Assembly (NCBI RefSeq): GCF_000002075.1
Contig: NW_004797316.1
Location: forward strand, 1,299,560-1,363,559
DNA length: 64,000 nt
Direction of reading: 5' to 3'
From: Aplysia californica
Taxonomy: Eukaryota > Mollusca > Gastropoda > Aplysiida > Aplysiidae
In this document: piece after piece, positions 34,801 to 42,408 of the stretch
Position numbering within the stretch: position 1 is the first letter of the stretch
How the letters are laid out: every line of letters starts with the position of its first letter
Translations under genes and position numbers: made by a program
Notes under the pieces: generated by a model
What the model was told of the DNA's origin: nothing
Seen by the model: the letters and a program-made list of their open reading frames with translations, nothing else
Database searches by the model: none

Positions 34801-36490
34801 TCGCCTGCGTTCTGGTCCCGAGTCAGTGTAGCTCCTGGCTCAGCGCACGCGCAGCGCGCATCCTCTTACGTGTCATTCGGGTCCCGAGTCGGATCCCCAT
34901 TCACGCAGGTCAGGTGTGTGTGCGTCAGTCTGCTTGAGTTTGTGTGCGTTTGTGGCCTTCTTCTAGAACCACCTGCGTTGGTTCGTAATCGAGGCATACG
35001 TCTCATTCAAAACATGCCAAGTTGATAGCTCTAGATGTTCGTCCAATGAAATTATAGAAGAAATTGACCCACTTAGACATGAGGAGCTCGAAAGGATAGT
35101 CAGGAAACAAGACTTCCATTTTTCTATACAAAATATTTCAAATGAGCTTGATTTTGTATGAAATGATACTACCTGATAAAAGATGAGCTTGTTTAATAGT
35201 TTTGAATACCCTTGTGCAGGTACAAAGAACAATTTGAGTGTAAAACATTCGGAAATTGACCTAAATTATCCCTTTTCGAACCTCAGGTCATTCATAACAA
35301 CAAGAGCGTCCAGAAAGGTTATTCAAATGGGCGTAACTACTCGTAATGTCTTATCAGCTTGTGAGAGGGGGTTATTCATGCGTTTGTAATACTTTATAAA
35401 TAGAATACTATGAAGGATAGAGCGTTATTTTCATCATCAGTTAACACACTCCCGCGGTATTCATGGCGAAAACACACGTTTCCCGGCGCGCGCGCTGTAC
35501 ACCAACAGTACACACTGAGTGACCCCGGCGGCCTGCCCGGCGAGTCCGACGTAATCGGTTGCTGATAAGATACGCATCTGGGCACAGACGCAGGATAAGA
35601 GTTAAAGAAAGTGGCTATTCTCACCCGCCCGGAAGTTCTCGCAAGATCAACTTCTCCCCTCTTCTCTCTCTCTCTGACTCTGTCTCTTTCTGAATACTGT
35701 CTAGTCTTATCGGTGTGGACGATCAAATTGACCAAAACAAAGTTAAAAAATGATGTTAAAACACAAAAGTAAATTAATTTGGTTGTCTACAAAGATGCTA
35801 CGGCTATTTAACTTTTCGAATCGAGCCGAACTACGCGGGTCGCCATTTTGTTTTGCCCGGAAATTCTCGCGCTATTCCTCTCTCTCTCTCCTGCCCACAG
35901 ACAAAATTGTACGCTTTTAGTAGGCTACAGTTGTAATGGAACGTTTGTTCACGGCACAGAATTCTACAATTTTTCTGTTATCACAGTGTAGAATTCTGTG
36001 GTTTAGGGTGAACGCAAAATTTGGTGAACGCGCACCGGGTGAGAATAGCCACAAGACTCGCCTGCACTATTCTCACTCCGCGACTCCGGGTGAGAATAGA
36101 GGTGGCCAAGGTTAAATCATAGGCACAAGTCAGTCCGCTGGTCCGGTATTTTTCAATCTTACCTCGGGAAGCGACGGGAAGGGCGTTTCTCGCGAGAAAC
36201 GAGTACTCGGCTTCTCTCGTGTCCGCCCCTACTCCCAACTCACTGTCCCCTTTGTGCCTTGTCCAGTATCTTATTCGTCAGTCTTCAGCTAGACTAGATT
36301 AGATCTAGAATCTAGCCTATTCTTTATCAGAGACAGACACAGTGAATCCGCTTGTCTATCAACTTACCTTTTGAAGTCGTTCAATCAGAACTGATTTCAC
36401 ACCTGTTTTATCGAGATTTCTTTTCTCAAGTTCACATTTAAGGTCAATTACACGAAGATCTGTCAGCTTTTTCTTTTCCGCCGTCGCCAT
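9792..36490 (-). CDS. SAFB: SAFB-type scaffold attachment factor, 19 coding exons
   Basis: Spliced minus-strand gene; exons joined by GT-AG sites with phases that close exactly: 36490-36368, 31152-31056, 30387-30362, 30073-29960, 28593-28536, 28072-28004, 27902-27122, 26705-26671, 26099-26008, 23672-23523, 22209-22062, 21390-21253, 20648-20560, 18828-18665, 15908-15795, 15437-15333, 15100-14993, 12233-12034, 10117-9792. Total 2,937 nt, 978 residues plus stop; human SAFB is 915. Domains: SAP about 8-45 ([15 protein letters not shown]), acidic about 164-245, RRM about 439-515 with RNP2 LWVSGL and RNP1 [11 protein letters not shown]-rich linker 516-610, R/E-rich probable coiled coil 640-735, Arg-rich 736-870, Gly/Met-rich tail ending VRRF (vertebrate TRRY). 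The family is nuclear, binds scaffold-attachment DNA through SAP and RNA through the RRM, and links chromatin to transcription and splicing. A single invertebrate gene stands for SAFB, SAFB2 and SLTM, so the symbol is a family name. Exon 6 acceptor and exon 18 donor are the least certain joins. Confidence 0.93.
10118..12033 (-). other. SAFB intron 18
   Basis: AT-rich intron with a C run near 10,350. I looked for an extra exon between exons 18 and 19 and saw none with matching phase. Confidence 0.5.
12034..12233 (-). CDS. SAFB: SAFB exon 18 (Arg-rich)
   Basis: 200 nt from TTTCAG|ATATGAAG, encoding [20 protein letters not shown] and further R/E/S-rich sequence. I end it at CGAG|GTGGGA because this gives phase 1, which exon 19 needs. 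That donor is weak. Reading on instead gives a stop at 11,999 after 11 more residues, a possible alternative C-terminus. Confidence 0.8.
12452..12635 (-). mobile_element. SINE family 1 copy (SAFB intron 17)
   Basis: CTACGGCACTCGCAACTGCA, GATTAGGTGTTACAAGAGAG and ACACCAGAGCATCCGCC follow in the family order, inverted. Confidence 0.65.
12662..13012 (-). mobile_element. SINE family 1, long variant
   Basis: Opens GTAGAGGGTTTTACGGCGCT, then a distinct body (GGGGTGGGTGTCAACAGAG; CAGCCCATTTACAATTCTAC) also found at 19.5-19.9 kb and, inverted, at 62.1-62.3 kb. There that body joins a tRNA-like head, linking the family to tRNA-derived SINEs. Confidence 0.65.
13025..13210 (-). mobile_element. SINE family 1, short variant
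   Basis: Best-preserved short copy: TTTAGTAGAGGTTTTATGGC, CATATGAGCGCCAGAAGATT, CACCAGAGCACCCGCC. Three copies lie head to tail from 12.45 to 13.21 kb. Confidence 0.7.
13879..14563. mobile_element. Possible MITE with ATTGAACCTCGCT ends
   Basis: ATTGAACCTCGCT at the left, near-inverse AGCGAGGTTGAAT at the right, 685 bp apart. No target duplication seen, so this could be chance or a decayed element. Confidence 0.35.
14120..14140. repeat. Poly-G run (21 G)
   Basis: Uninterrupted G run inside SAFB intron 17. Confidence 0.95.
14993..15100 (-). CDS. SAFB: SAFB exon 17
   Basis: 108 nt, phase 2 both ends, encoding [20 protein letters not shown] and a second [16 protein letters not shown]. The PPRYE repeat suggests internal duplication of an Arg-rich unit. 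Confidence 0.9.
15333..15437 (-). CDS. SAFB: SAFB exon 16
   Basis: 105 nt, encoding [20 protein letters not shown] and [10 protein letters not shown]. Aligns with the vertebrate segment DLDRRDDAYWPEAKRAALDE and RYHSD. Confidence 0.92.
15795..15908 (-). CDS. SAFB: SAFB exon 15 (charged helix, part 2)
   Basis: 114 nt, phase 2 both ends, encoding [20 protein letters not shown] and more of the Arg/Glu coiled-coil-like region that mediates protein contacts in SAFB proteins. Confidence 0.92.
15909..16546 (-). other. SAFB intron 14, left part
   Basis: AT-rich non-coding sequence with no feature I can support. Confidence 0.45.
16547..17122. mobile_element. Tigger/pogo-like MITE (CAGTGGAAACC ends)
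   Basis: Ends CAGTGGAAACCATATATAAC and the inverse (GGTTTCCACTG) flanked by TA. AACAGG motifs recur near both ends. 576 bp; contains the GA/GT microsatellite at 16,725-16,818. Lies in SAFB intron 14. Confidence 0.75.
16725..16818. repeat. (GA)n/(GAGAGT)n/(GT)n microsatellite
   Basis: Compound simple repeat inside the MITE. The His/Thr and Leu/Ser frames over it are not genes. Confidence 0.95.
17318..17945. repeat. Loose repeats of a TTGTACATAACAATGATGACA unit
   Basis: The unit recurs near 17,325, 17,455, 17,665, 17,692 and 17,865, plus one inverted near 17,490. The last two share about 70 bp including AAAATCATGCCTAC-like sequence and lie about 170 bp apart. A decayed minisatellite in SAFB intron 14. 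Confidence 0.5.
17946..18664 (-). other. SAFB intron 14, right part
   Basis: Nothing recognised. Confidence 0.45.
18665..18828 (-). CDS. SAFB: SAFB exon 14 (charged helix, part 1)
   Basis: 164 nt, encoding [20 protein letters not shown] onward, a continuous Arg/Glu heptad-like helix. Donor CTTAG|GTCAGT is a little off consensus but keeps phase 2 into exon 15. Confidence 0.9.
18829..19498 (-). other. SAFB intron 13, nothing recognised
   Basis: No repeat or RNA supported in this stretch. Confidence 0.4.
19499..19850 (-). mobile_element. SINE family 1, long variant (SAFB intron 13)
   Basis: TAGTAGAGGTTTTATGCCGC, GGGGGTGGATGTCAAAAGAG and CAGCCCATTTACAATTCTAC in the same order as at 12.66-13.01 kb. 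Confidence 0.7.
19851..20559 (-). other. SAFB intron 13, remainder
   Basis: Holds a 12-C run near 20,101. Nothing else recognised. Confidence 0.4.
20560..20648 (-). CDS. SAFB: SAFB exon 13
   Basis: 89 nt, encoding [20 protein letters not shown] then [10 protein letters not shown]. The closing SFEKIK matches vertebrate SAFB SFDKVK, the conserved motif before the charged helix. Confidence 0.92.
20649..22061 (-). other. SAFB introns 12 and 11 around exon 12
   Basis: AT-rich intronic sequence. Apart from exon 12 I see nothing here. Confidence 0.45.
21253..21390 (-). CDS. SAFB: SAFB exon 12
   Basis: 138 nt, encoding [20 protein letters not shown] then an S/R-rich tail ([16 protein letters not shown]). 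Acidic/basic alternation like the SAFB linker. A multiple of three with equal phases, so it can be skipped cleanly. Confidence 0.88.
22062..22209 (-). CDS. SAFB: SAFB exon 11
   Basis: 148 nt. Encodes [20 protein letters not shown] and a Ser/Pro/Lys-rich stretch ending ARKEEAKE. Corresponds to the lysine-rich linker after the RRM. Donor GAGG|GTAAGT. Confidence 0.88.
22210..23522 (-). other. SAFB intron 10
   Basis: Holds a SINE family 1 fragment at 23,101-23,215; the rest is AT-rich with nothing recognised. Confidence 0.45.
23101..23215 (+). mobile_element. SINE family 1 fragment (SAFB intron 10)
   Basis: GGTGGTTGGCGGTCGCTCTG, ATTCGCTCCTTCTTTCCTAT and CTGATCTCTCCTAC match the family, then it jumps to the terminal ACTAAAACTAAAC. 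Confidence 0.55.
23523..23672 (-). CDS. SAFB: SAFB exon 10 (RRM, second half)
   Basis: Fifty codons beginning [20 protein letters not shown], with RNP1 RCYGFVTM and the typical KCI.HLH.TELHG end. Nearly identical to vertebrate SAFB. The intron splitting the RRM is about 2.3 kb and contains the nested transposon pair at 23.9-26.0 kb. Confidence 0.95.
23927..25955. mobile_element. Element C: CAGTGCTTCC inverted-repeat transposon, interrupted by element B
   Basis: CAGTGCTTCC at the left and GGAAGCACTG at the right in SAFB intron 9. Both halves match the copy at 51,074-51,960, which lacks the middle 1 kb. Without the insert it is about 1.0 kb. Flanks TTTTAAAG and TAAAAGCA give no clean duplication. 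Superfamily uncertain; ends resemble hAT. Confidence 0.65.
24862..25859. mobile_element. Element B copy 1 (GACCTGCATGT ends), nested in element C
   Basis: AAACCTGCATGT at the left, ACATGCAGGTCT at the right. Flanks TAGTCCTT and AAGTCCTA are a decayed 8-bp duplication of a site present once in the other C copy (GCAGTCCTGCG). Inverted relative to copy 2 at 55 kb. Contains AGATCTAGATCTAG runs. hAT-like, non-coding. Confidence 0.72.
26008..26099 (-). CDS. SAFB: SAFB exon 9 (RRM, first half)
   Basis: Encodes [20 protein letters not shown] and LFSKHGK, almost identical to the vertebrate SAFB RRM beta1-alpha1 (RNFWVSGLSSTTRATDLKNL). RNP2 is LWVSGL. Donor AAA|GTGAGT at a codon boundary. Confidence 0.95.
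26100..27121 (-). other. SAFB introns 8 and 7 around exon 8
   Basis: Apart from the 35-nt exon 8 I see nothing; AT-rich with A/T runs. Confidence 0.45.
26671..26705 (-). CDS. SAFB: SAFB exon 8 (35 nt)
   Basis: Short exon between TTTCAG and GTGAGT. It encodes [11 protein letters not shown] plus split codons at both ends (phase 2 in, phase 1 out), a basic linker just ahead of the RRM. Phase agreement on both sides supports it. Confidence 0.82.
27122..27902 (-). CDS. SAFB: SAFB exon 7 (long acidic exon)
   Basis: 781 nt, the largest exon, encoding about residues 163-423. It opens [18 protein letters not shown] and is strongly acidic ([13 protein letters not shown]), then Ser/Thr/Ala/Lys-rich. 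This is the acidic low-complexity region between the SAP and RRM domains. The open frame runs past the donor GAG|GTTTGT into intron 7. Confidence 0.92.
28004..28072 (-). CDS. SAFB: SAFB exon 6
   Basis: 69 nt, donor GGGT|GTAAGT (strong). I chose the acceptor GGAAG|CGTCT, giving [14 protein letters not shown]. The pyrimidine tract is poor. An upstream acceptor near 28,109 would keep the frame and add a hydrophobic stretch ([11 protein letters not shown]) foreign to this family, so I prefer the shorter exon. The 5' boundary is uncertain. Confidence 0.65.
28536..28593 (-). CDS. SAFB: SAFB exon 5
   Basis: 58 nt, CAG|CTGAAT to AAG|GTATTT. Encodes [19 protein letters not shown]. It lies just downstream, in the direction of transcription, of the Ty3/Gypsy fossil in intron 4. 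Confidence 0.8.
28681..29580 (-). mobile_element. Broken Ty3/Gypsy retroelement fossil (gag to protease part)
   Basis: Same strand as SAFB, in intron 4. Translated pieces resemble a Gypsy gag capsid region, a zinc-knuckle region and the start of an aspartic-protease region, in that order. Clearly broken, with several breaks; no LTRs, reverse transcriptase or integrase recognised. Likely an old 5'-internal fragment. Confidence 0.65.
29581..29959 (-). other. SAFB intron 4, remainder
   Basis: Nothing recognised between the fossil and exon 4. Confidence 0.4.
29960..30073 (-). CDS. SAFB: SAFB exon 4
   Basis: 114 nt, phase 0 at both ends. Encodes 38 acidic residues beginning [14 protein letters not shown]. 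Low complexity and acidity fit the region after the SAP domain. Its length is a multiple of three, so it could be skipped without a frame change. Confidence 0.88.
30362..30387 (-). CDS. SAFB: SAFB exon 3 (26-nt microexon)
   Basis: Only 26 nt between TTTACAG and GTAAAT. With the split codons it adds ENGDSNTEK and restores phase 0 exactly between exons 2 and 4. A long A/T run lies directly beside the acceptor. Skipping it would shift the frame, so constitutive use is expected. Confidence 0.8.
30388..31055 (-). other. SAFB intron 2
   Basis: AT-rich, with A and T runs; no feature supported. Confidence 0.45.
31056..31152 (-). CDS. SAFB: SAFB exon 2
   Basis: AG|GCAATT to GGAAG|GTAAG, 97 nt. Encodes [18 protein letters not shown] and a short lysine-rich stretch. 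The opening AIE.EG matches the residues that follow the SAP domain in vertebrate SAFB (AIEDEG). Confidence 0.9.
31315..31357 (-). mobile_element. SINE family 1 fragment
   Basis: TTAGTAAGTGTCTTATTGCA then CTCGCAACACAATAAG, the inverted family 3' end, cut off by element A copy 1. Confidence 0.45.
32168..34220. mobile_element. Element E: GGCGGATTTCACGG inverted-repeat transposon inside element A
   Basis: GGCGGATTTCACGGTAAGG at the left; the right end is the inverse (CCTCACCGTGAAATCCGCC). GTAA is duplicated on both sides, and element A copies 2 and 3 read uninterrupted across the site (ATCGTAATATG). Contains the TTAA element. No transposase recognised; superfamily unknown. Confidence 0.75.
33205..33881. 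mobile_element. Element F copy 1: TTAA-flanked piggyBac-like MITE
   Basis: CTGATTCCGTCCAT at the left and ATGGACGGAATCGG at the right, with TTAA on both sides. A second, inverted copy is at 53,906-54,573. 677 bp, non-coding. TTAA target choice is typical of piggyBac (also Kolobok). Confidence 0.78.
34276..35685 (-). other. SAFB intron 1, middle part
   Basis: Contains repeat G copy 1; otherwise GC-richer unrecognised sequence with a CT-rich patch near 35,660. Confidence 0.4.
34985..35245. repeat. Repeat G copy 1
   Basis: Matches, inverted, 50,297-50,560: CATTCAAAACATGCCAAGTT, GAGGAGCTCGAAAGGATAG and AATTTGAGTGTAAAACATTC are shared. Family unknown. Confidence 0.55.
35686..36107. repeat. Repeat D copy 1
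   Basis: Directly repeated at 48,127-48,696: ACGATCAAATTGACCAAAAC, GCTACGGCTATTTAACTTTT and GGTGAGAATAGAGGTGGCC. Lies in SAFB intron 1, 260 bp from exon 1, and contains a 46-bp palindromic insert. Confidence 0.65.
35955..36000. mobile_element. 46-bp palindromic micro-element in repeat D
   Basis: CACAGAATTCTACA and its exact inverse TGTAGAATTCTGTG enclose 18 bp. Flanks GTTCACGG and GTTTAGGG are the decayed form of the exact duplication seen in repeat D copy 2. Confidence 0.55.
36368..36490 (-). CDS. SAFB: SAFB exon 1 (start, SAP domain)
   Basis: Encodes residues 1-41 from [20 protein letters not shown]. It carries most of the SAP motif (helix-extended loop-helix, [10 protein letters not shown]), which binds AT-rich scaffold-attachment DNA. 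The start is the first ATG ahead of the SAP motif, in the context CAAAATGG. Ends at AAAAG|GTAAG in phase 0. Confidence 0.93.
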
Positions 36491-36494
36491 TTTG
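36483..36494 (-). promoter_or_regulatory. YY1-like motif over the SAFB start codon
   Basis: CAAAATGGCGAC resembles the YY1 consensus CAARATGGCGGC and includes the initiation codon. Motifs of this type sit at starts of many housekeeping genes. Binding is inferred from sequence only. Confidence 0.4.
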
Positions 36495-37512
36495 TCTACC
36501 GCATTAGCATAGCCCTATCTGGGCCTTGCTTGCATTCACAATTCACAGTCATGACACAGTTTCCCCTTGACTCGCTGGTTGCCAGAGTTTTTCAAGGTTT
36601 CAGATCACATACATACCTTCACTGTGACCATTTCTAGGCCTGTTCTTCATAGTAACTTTAGAATGCAAAATCTAGATTGTACACAGTCATGTACATGTTA
36701 CGTGTATTTTGGACATGCACACAATCAAAGGTAAAGTTGTGATTGTAATGTTAAACAATCAATATGTTTCTTTATAAAGAGTTCCAAAGGCATTGGCCTC
36801 TCCCCTGTCGTAGTTATGATATATATAATTAAATGCACTTGAAATAAGAGAAGTGAGGAGCCCATCACTATATCGATATCACCATACAGCTTATCTCTGG
36901 AGTCCTAATATTGTTCAATGGTTTTCAATTGTCTTAATTCCTTCAACAGTATACTGATGCCTAATGATACAACGTACTGAATTTCGATCTTCAGTTACAG
37001 AAATAAGGTCAAATGATAATGTTTGATAATGTTTTGATAATGTTTAATGTTTTATACAGAGGCTAAAAATAACAGTGAGCAACAGAATACTTTGTCCAAG
37101 TACATTTTCTAATGTATCCACACGTGAACGTATTTGTTTAACTTTATAACTTTTAAAGCATGGTAGAGAAAGACTGTTTAACCGAGTCCCACGTATGGAA
37201 AGGAAAAATATGAACAATCTCATTATAAATGTGCTCGCAGAAAAGGCAATGCATTACTAATATTATAGAAGCGTTGACCAGCGTTAACGATTAGGGTTTT
37301 TCCAGCCATGTATGCAATCTCTAATAATCTAAGAAGATTAGTATCCCGATATGGGTAATTACTTGTTGCAACAAAAAAAACACGTGGACGCAATAGGACC
37401 TAGTGGCATGCAGCAATCTTTTTCCAGTGACGGTTAAGAAAAGCACAAGAGCCAAAGTGGCAAAGCGTAAATTATTAAAACGTGTTCCTCAAATGTGGTG
37501 TAGAGTAGGCCA
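36495..37512. other. Upstream flank of SAFB
   Basis: The first 60 bp upstream of the start are the likely 5'UTR/promoter. No TATA box or other clear element. The rest is AT-rich with nothing recognised. Confidence 0.4.
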
Positions 37513-37630
37513 AAGAGTCTACATAACAAGAGGGTCCACTCCTCTCTTTGAGCCAATTAAAAAAGGGGCTGCTCTTATTGGCCCACATGGGCGAATAAGC
37601 TGGGGCTTATTGGCCCACATGGGCCATTTA
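37513..37630. repeat. Repeat J copy 1 with internal duplication
   Basis: AAAGAGTCTACATAACAAGA onwards recurs at 42,545. Within it CTTATTGGCCCACATGGGC occurs twice (near 37,574 and 37,607). Confidence 0.5.
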
Positions 37631-37939
37631 ATGCATTGTTTTTCAAAGTATTTCATACATGGTATTGTCCCAAGGAGTTTAGAACTAATGGAGCCTCCTC
37701 TCTCTCTTCGCGGCGCCACGAGCAGTACGCCGCGGTGGGGATCAAATATGGCCGCCGAGTGTGGGCTAAATCACGAACTGTGGCGTTTCTTTTTATAGAA
37801 TCTTATCGGGCTGGGCCACGTTGTGGGGGTGGGCGGGTGGGGGAATGCACGCAAGGAAGAGGGGATGGGGCTGGGATTAAAGAGGAGGGGCGGGCCTTGG
37901 GAAGGGACGAAGGAGAATGGGAAAAATTGAATAAAAGAG

Positions 37940-37975
37940 AGAGAGACAGACAGACAGACAGACAGGCAGGCAGGC

Positions 37976-38027
<52 letters not shown>
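37940..38027. repeat. (GACA)n/(GGCA)n/(GA)n microsatellite
   Basis: Compound simple repeat ending in about 24 GA units. Confidence 0.95.
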
Positions 38028-38030
<3 letters not shown>

Positions 38031-39142
38031 GATCAACAGACGGGATGACGGAAAGAATGAAAAGGAGAAAAAAAATTAAATTCTGTGTGTGATACGAACA
38101 GTTCTAGGCAACTGAGAAAGCCTAGGGACTGTTTAATTATTTAAGAGTTTTACGTTGTATATAGTTTAAAAATCAAGAAGATCGGCAAAATAAAAAAACT
38201 TATGCAAGTATCATAAAATTATCAAGTATCATAAAATTATCAAACATAATCTTTCATGAAGCTAAAAGATTTAATTATAATAAAAATTATGAAAAATGTA
38301 TTTTTTAAAAACTGAATTTAAGATATGACGGCATGATTCTAGACAGGAGCTCTTATTGCGAGTTCGATGTTCGGCAAAATCAAAGGCGTCGATGAAGAGT
38401 TCACACCTGGGCGTGATTCCTTTATCGTAAAATCCTTGCGTCTGGAGCAAACGTGTACCTCGCATCGAGATTTAGAGCGGAGATGTGATCCCATGCATGA
38501 GCATGGATGACCCTTGAATTTTTTTTGTTCAGTAAAGTACGATAGGGAAAGCAGCGTTTTTAGTCCCTTCACACTTCAGAAGGGGATAATTTATCACAAC
38601 TAGTGCAATAAAATGTATTGTTGCTTTGTTTGGTTTATTTTTGAACAGCAAAATCTTAAGTAGACCGGAATTATAAATTGTAGGATCTTAGGTGAAGACT
38701 ACAACAATAGATATAGATCCAAACCGAGTATAGTTCTATCAAACAAGACTCAAACTCTTATCCACACCCTACATCCTCCCCTCATCTGATATGGTTTGGT
38801 GTTTCTTTAACATAGAAGATATTCATCACTATTGTTGTTGGGTATTGATTTCATATTTTAATGGAGCCTCTCGATATCTACATTTAGACAACAGCAGTCT
38901 TATAGTAATTAGGAAATGAATGGGCTTAAAAACATAAAACAAGTCTGACTGACTGATTGAACTCAACACGTTAAGGTGTGTTGTATGATTAGTAAATATA
39001 TGAAAACAAGATACATGTAGAAACCTAGACTCTAGATTTTGTCCCGTCAAAATAAAGGTACGCTGCGCATAGCATCTAATTTACACCCACATTGGAAAGC
39101 AATATATTATACTTTGATTAAAATGTTTAATATGTATACAAA
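38028..39142. other. Intergenic, nothing recognised
   Basis: No gene or repeat supported. A stretch near 38,340-38,540 has balanced composition but no recognisable product. Confidence 0.4.
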
Positions 39143-39156
39143 CACACACACGCACA

Positions 39157-39225
<69 letters not shown>

Positions 39226-39268
39226 ACACTCACACACAAACAAACACACACACTAACACACACACACT
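39143..39268. repeat. (CA)n microsatellite
   Basis: About 125 bp of CA repeats with a few interruptions. Confidence 0.95.
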
Positions 39269-41137
39269 AGAATAAGAATTTTTTTTAAAATCAAGTATCT
39301 TGGTCTTTCTTCTGGGGTGTTGTTACAGTGTACCCCTTTCTACCCGGGTTGGCCTTGGCAGGTAGCGCCGCAGCCAGCCCCTTATTAAAGTTAATGATCT
39401 AAATTGTGTCGCTGGGGGCATAAAAACACTTTCATTCAGATTTTTTAAAAAGGAAAACAACAGCTGTGAAAACTTCTGTCCACTGCAGCATCATATCGGT
39501 TCTTATACTTAAACACAACGCAGGTGGAAGGCATTTTTTAAATTGACTTGCCTAATCTCGGAATAAAACTTTCTTTCTTATCTAGATTTCATTGCGTGAG
39601 CGCAGCGCAGGTAGACCACAGTTCCGCTGCGAGAGAGGGCTCCTATCAGGCGTGCGGTGCCGCCTACAGAGCATCCTCCATTACTTTTAATCGCCTTGTA
39701 TTGTCCCAACTTGTTCTCTAACTTCTTAGCTATTGTTCATCTTTTTATTTTTTAGCATTAGATTATAATTCTATACATTCTCAATTTAAAATATGTGATT
39801 GATGGACGAATTTGTTGAGCTATTTTTGAAGGTGAGAGGACTTCGTTCTTTCTCTAGATCTAGATCTAGCTTTAATAGTTTTTGATTATCAAGATTAAAT
39901 AAGAAATAATAAATACAGCTATTACTATTACCATTCTGTATCCTTAATAAAACAAATGAGTTTTTGTTATCTTTTGGGATCTTGTTGGTTTGGGAGTCAT
40001 TCAAGATCTAGATCTATACTCCTTAATATTATATAGTAGAAATTGACTTACTTTCAGGTGTAAAATATAATATTAACTTAAGCCTTAGAGAAGTGTATAA
40101 AATTATAATATAAAATAATTACTCTGATATTTAATGTGGATTTTGCTGTTGTATTGTCATTTAAAATTATCATTTGTGTTTTAAAAAATCAAAGTGAAAC
40201 TAACAAGTTTTTTAATAAACAAGAAATCAAATTTCGGAAGAACGCTTTTTTTTAATGGTTACGCAGACAACTGGTTTTTTAAAGTTTAATTTGACTTTAG
40301 AATGAAAGGCGAGAGGTCATTAAATTAGAAAAAAACTAAAACTCCACACTGGACGAACCCGAACTGCTGATGAACAGCAGTAGTCGATCTGCCTGGATCT
40401 GCGCACGCAAGGAGGTGCAATGATGTACTATCATTGGGAGGTGCTATTCCTATTCTACTTCTGGAGAAACGAAAGAGAGCTTCTAAACAGACTACAGCGC
40501 CATCTGAAGCAAAGAGCGGACTTCCGGCAGACACTTTTTTTGGCTGAGTGAACCATCTTGTTATGTACTATCAAAGAGTCTACATAACGTACTATCTTTG
40601 AGTAGGCCTAGTTTTTTAACTCAATACCCGAAATCGACTTCTGTGCGATTACATCTATGCATCTATCAAAGATCCGGTCTCGGTCAAGGCCTGGGTTGCC
40701 AAGAGCCTACTCTAATTATTATTTTAGGGGCCTAATAATGATGAGCTAATGAAAAGGGAATAGTCCTACTGAATCTAAGTAAAGGATTTCCTGGTACAAA
40801 GAGGTGGTCCTACACAACAAACAAAAATGTCAAAAATTAGTGGAAAAGCAAGATCGTGAGTGTAATCCACTGTTGGCCTAAGTAACAGCCGCAGCGAAAT
40901 AAAGGCAAAAACGGATAAGTGTGGGAGAGGGGGGGGGGGGGGAAAGAAAAAGAGAAAGAGGGACAGAGAGGGTGCAAAAGAAAAAGAGAGAGAAGATTTT
41001 GCTTTATTTTCGTAAATAATAGTTTAATTGGATTGAATTTATTGCTGTTTTGTCTCAAAGATCGAGAAGGGTCAAAACATGATCTTTGTTTGTCTCAAGG
41101 TTATGAACAATCAAATATCTTTGTGGCTTGTGGTAGG
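39269..41137. other. Intergenic between microsatellite and element K
   Basis: Contains repeat L copy 1 and AGATCT/CTAGAT clusters near 39,855 and 40,005; a G run near 40,929. No gene. Confidence 0.4.
40185..40372. repeat. Repeat L copy 1
   Basis: Directly repeated at 42,672-42,882: TTTCGGAAGAACGC, GAATGAAAGGCGAGAGGTCA and ACTCCACACTG are shared. Confidence 0.6.
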
Positions 41138-41142
41138 CTTAA

Positions 41143-42408
41143 ATCCCCTTTAGACGTACAGTTCGCTGATCGACAAACTGACAGTTTAACCGACGGACGC
41201 TCGATCTGTGTCATCGGTAAACTGAAAGTTTGTCGACGAGAGAAGTTCCGTTTAGACGTACAGTTTTTTATCCGTCCTTGGACTGTTGTAGCTAGATCTA
41301 GATCTAGGTAAAAAAACGTCAACAATAGCAGAAGCAAGCTACATGGATGATTTGGCAGCATTTTTTGTTCTCAAATCCAAAAACAAATCTAGAAACAGGA
41401 CCATCTGGGCTAAAGAATGGCTATTAGAAAGAAGTATCTACACACACAAATATTCTATTTCCACAATACTGGCAACGTTCGATAATGTTCGTTCGATGAA
41501 CTGTAGAATAGTTTACTTTTTCAGTAGCCCCCCCCCCCCCCCCCCCTTCCAATTACTATTCGCCGGTTTTGGTCCCAAGAGTGTTTCAGGGGGACAGCTA
41601 GAAATCTAATAAGAATGTGGAGGGGGGTTCAAAAGGGGGGGGGGGCATTTTACCCTGATATCTCTCGCTCGCTGCGCATCAAACATAGCTTTCTGTTCTA
41701 AATCTAGATCTGGATCACCCTCTCTGATCTGGATCTGGATCTAGATCTAGATCTATATTTCTAGATCTAGATCTAGATAGGTCCAATTAAGCGGGGTGGG
41801 AACTACCGAAAAAGCGCCCAGTTTCCTTGTTATTCCACACGGACATTAGTGCAATAGTAAAACTGGTAGCGCGTAGACAACAACAAAAAATTAAAATAAA
41901 CAGCACCGTCTAGCTAGATCTAGGTGAAAGCCCTCAGCTGACTCCAGCACATCTCGGCAGTATACTACACACACACCACGCGGTACATTTTTTTGCCTTC
42001 ACTTTTGAAAGTGAAGGGGCGGGCGAATGGTAATTCAAAAGCAAACACACAAACATAATTTAACTTGGTAATCCGGTATTAAATTGCGTTCCCCGCGTGA
42101 ATTTTACCAATTTTGGGTCGCTGATCACGAAAATCATATTATTTTTTTGATTTGACGAATATTTAGGAAATTTTTTTAATGTATTTTCAACTACGCCTAG
42201 GGTAACATCAAAGAAGCCGCTCCCTCGTCGTCACTCCTTCGGTTCGCCGGCCGGCAAATATCTGGCGTCGCCAGATATCTGGTGGTTGGACGGAAAGCCC
42301 TTCGATATCGAAAAAATTGCTCAGTTTCCACCTGAAATTGACAGGATGCCGGCCACCCTCTCGATATCCTACAGTTTGTCGATCAGCGAACTGTACGTCT
42401 AAATGGGG
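41143..42408. mobile_element. Element K: long-inverted-repeat transposon
   Basis: TTTAGACGTACAGTTCGCTG at the left and CAGCGAACTGTACGTCTAAA at the right, extended by about 16 bp more (GATCGACAAACTG), with CCCC outermost and CTTAA on both flanks. 1,266 bp; interior has AGATCTAGATCTAG runs, a 19-C run and a perfect hairpin ATATCTGGCG/CGCCAGATAT at 42,258-42,278. No coding capacity. Confidence 0.7.
41528..41546. repeat. Poly-C run (19 C)
   Basis: Uninterrupted C run inside element K. Confidence 0.95.
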
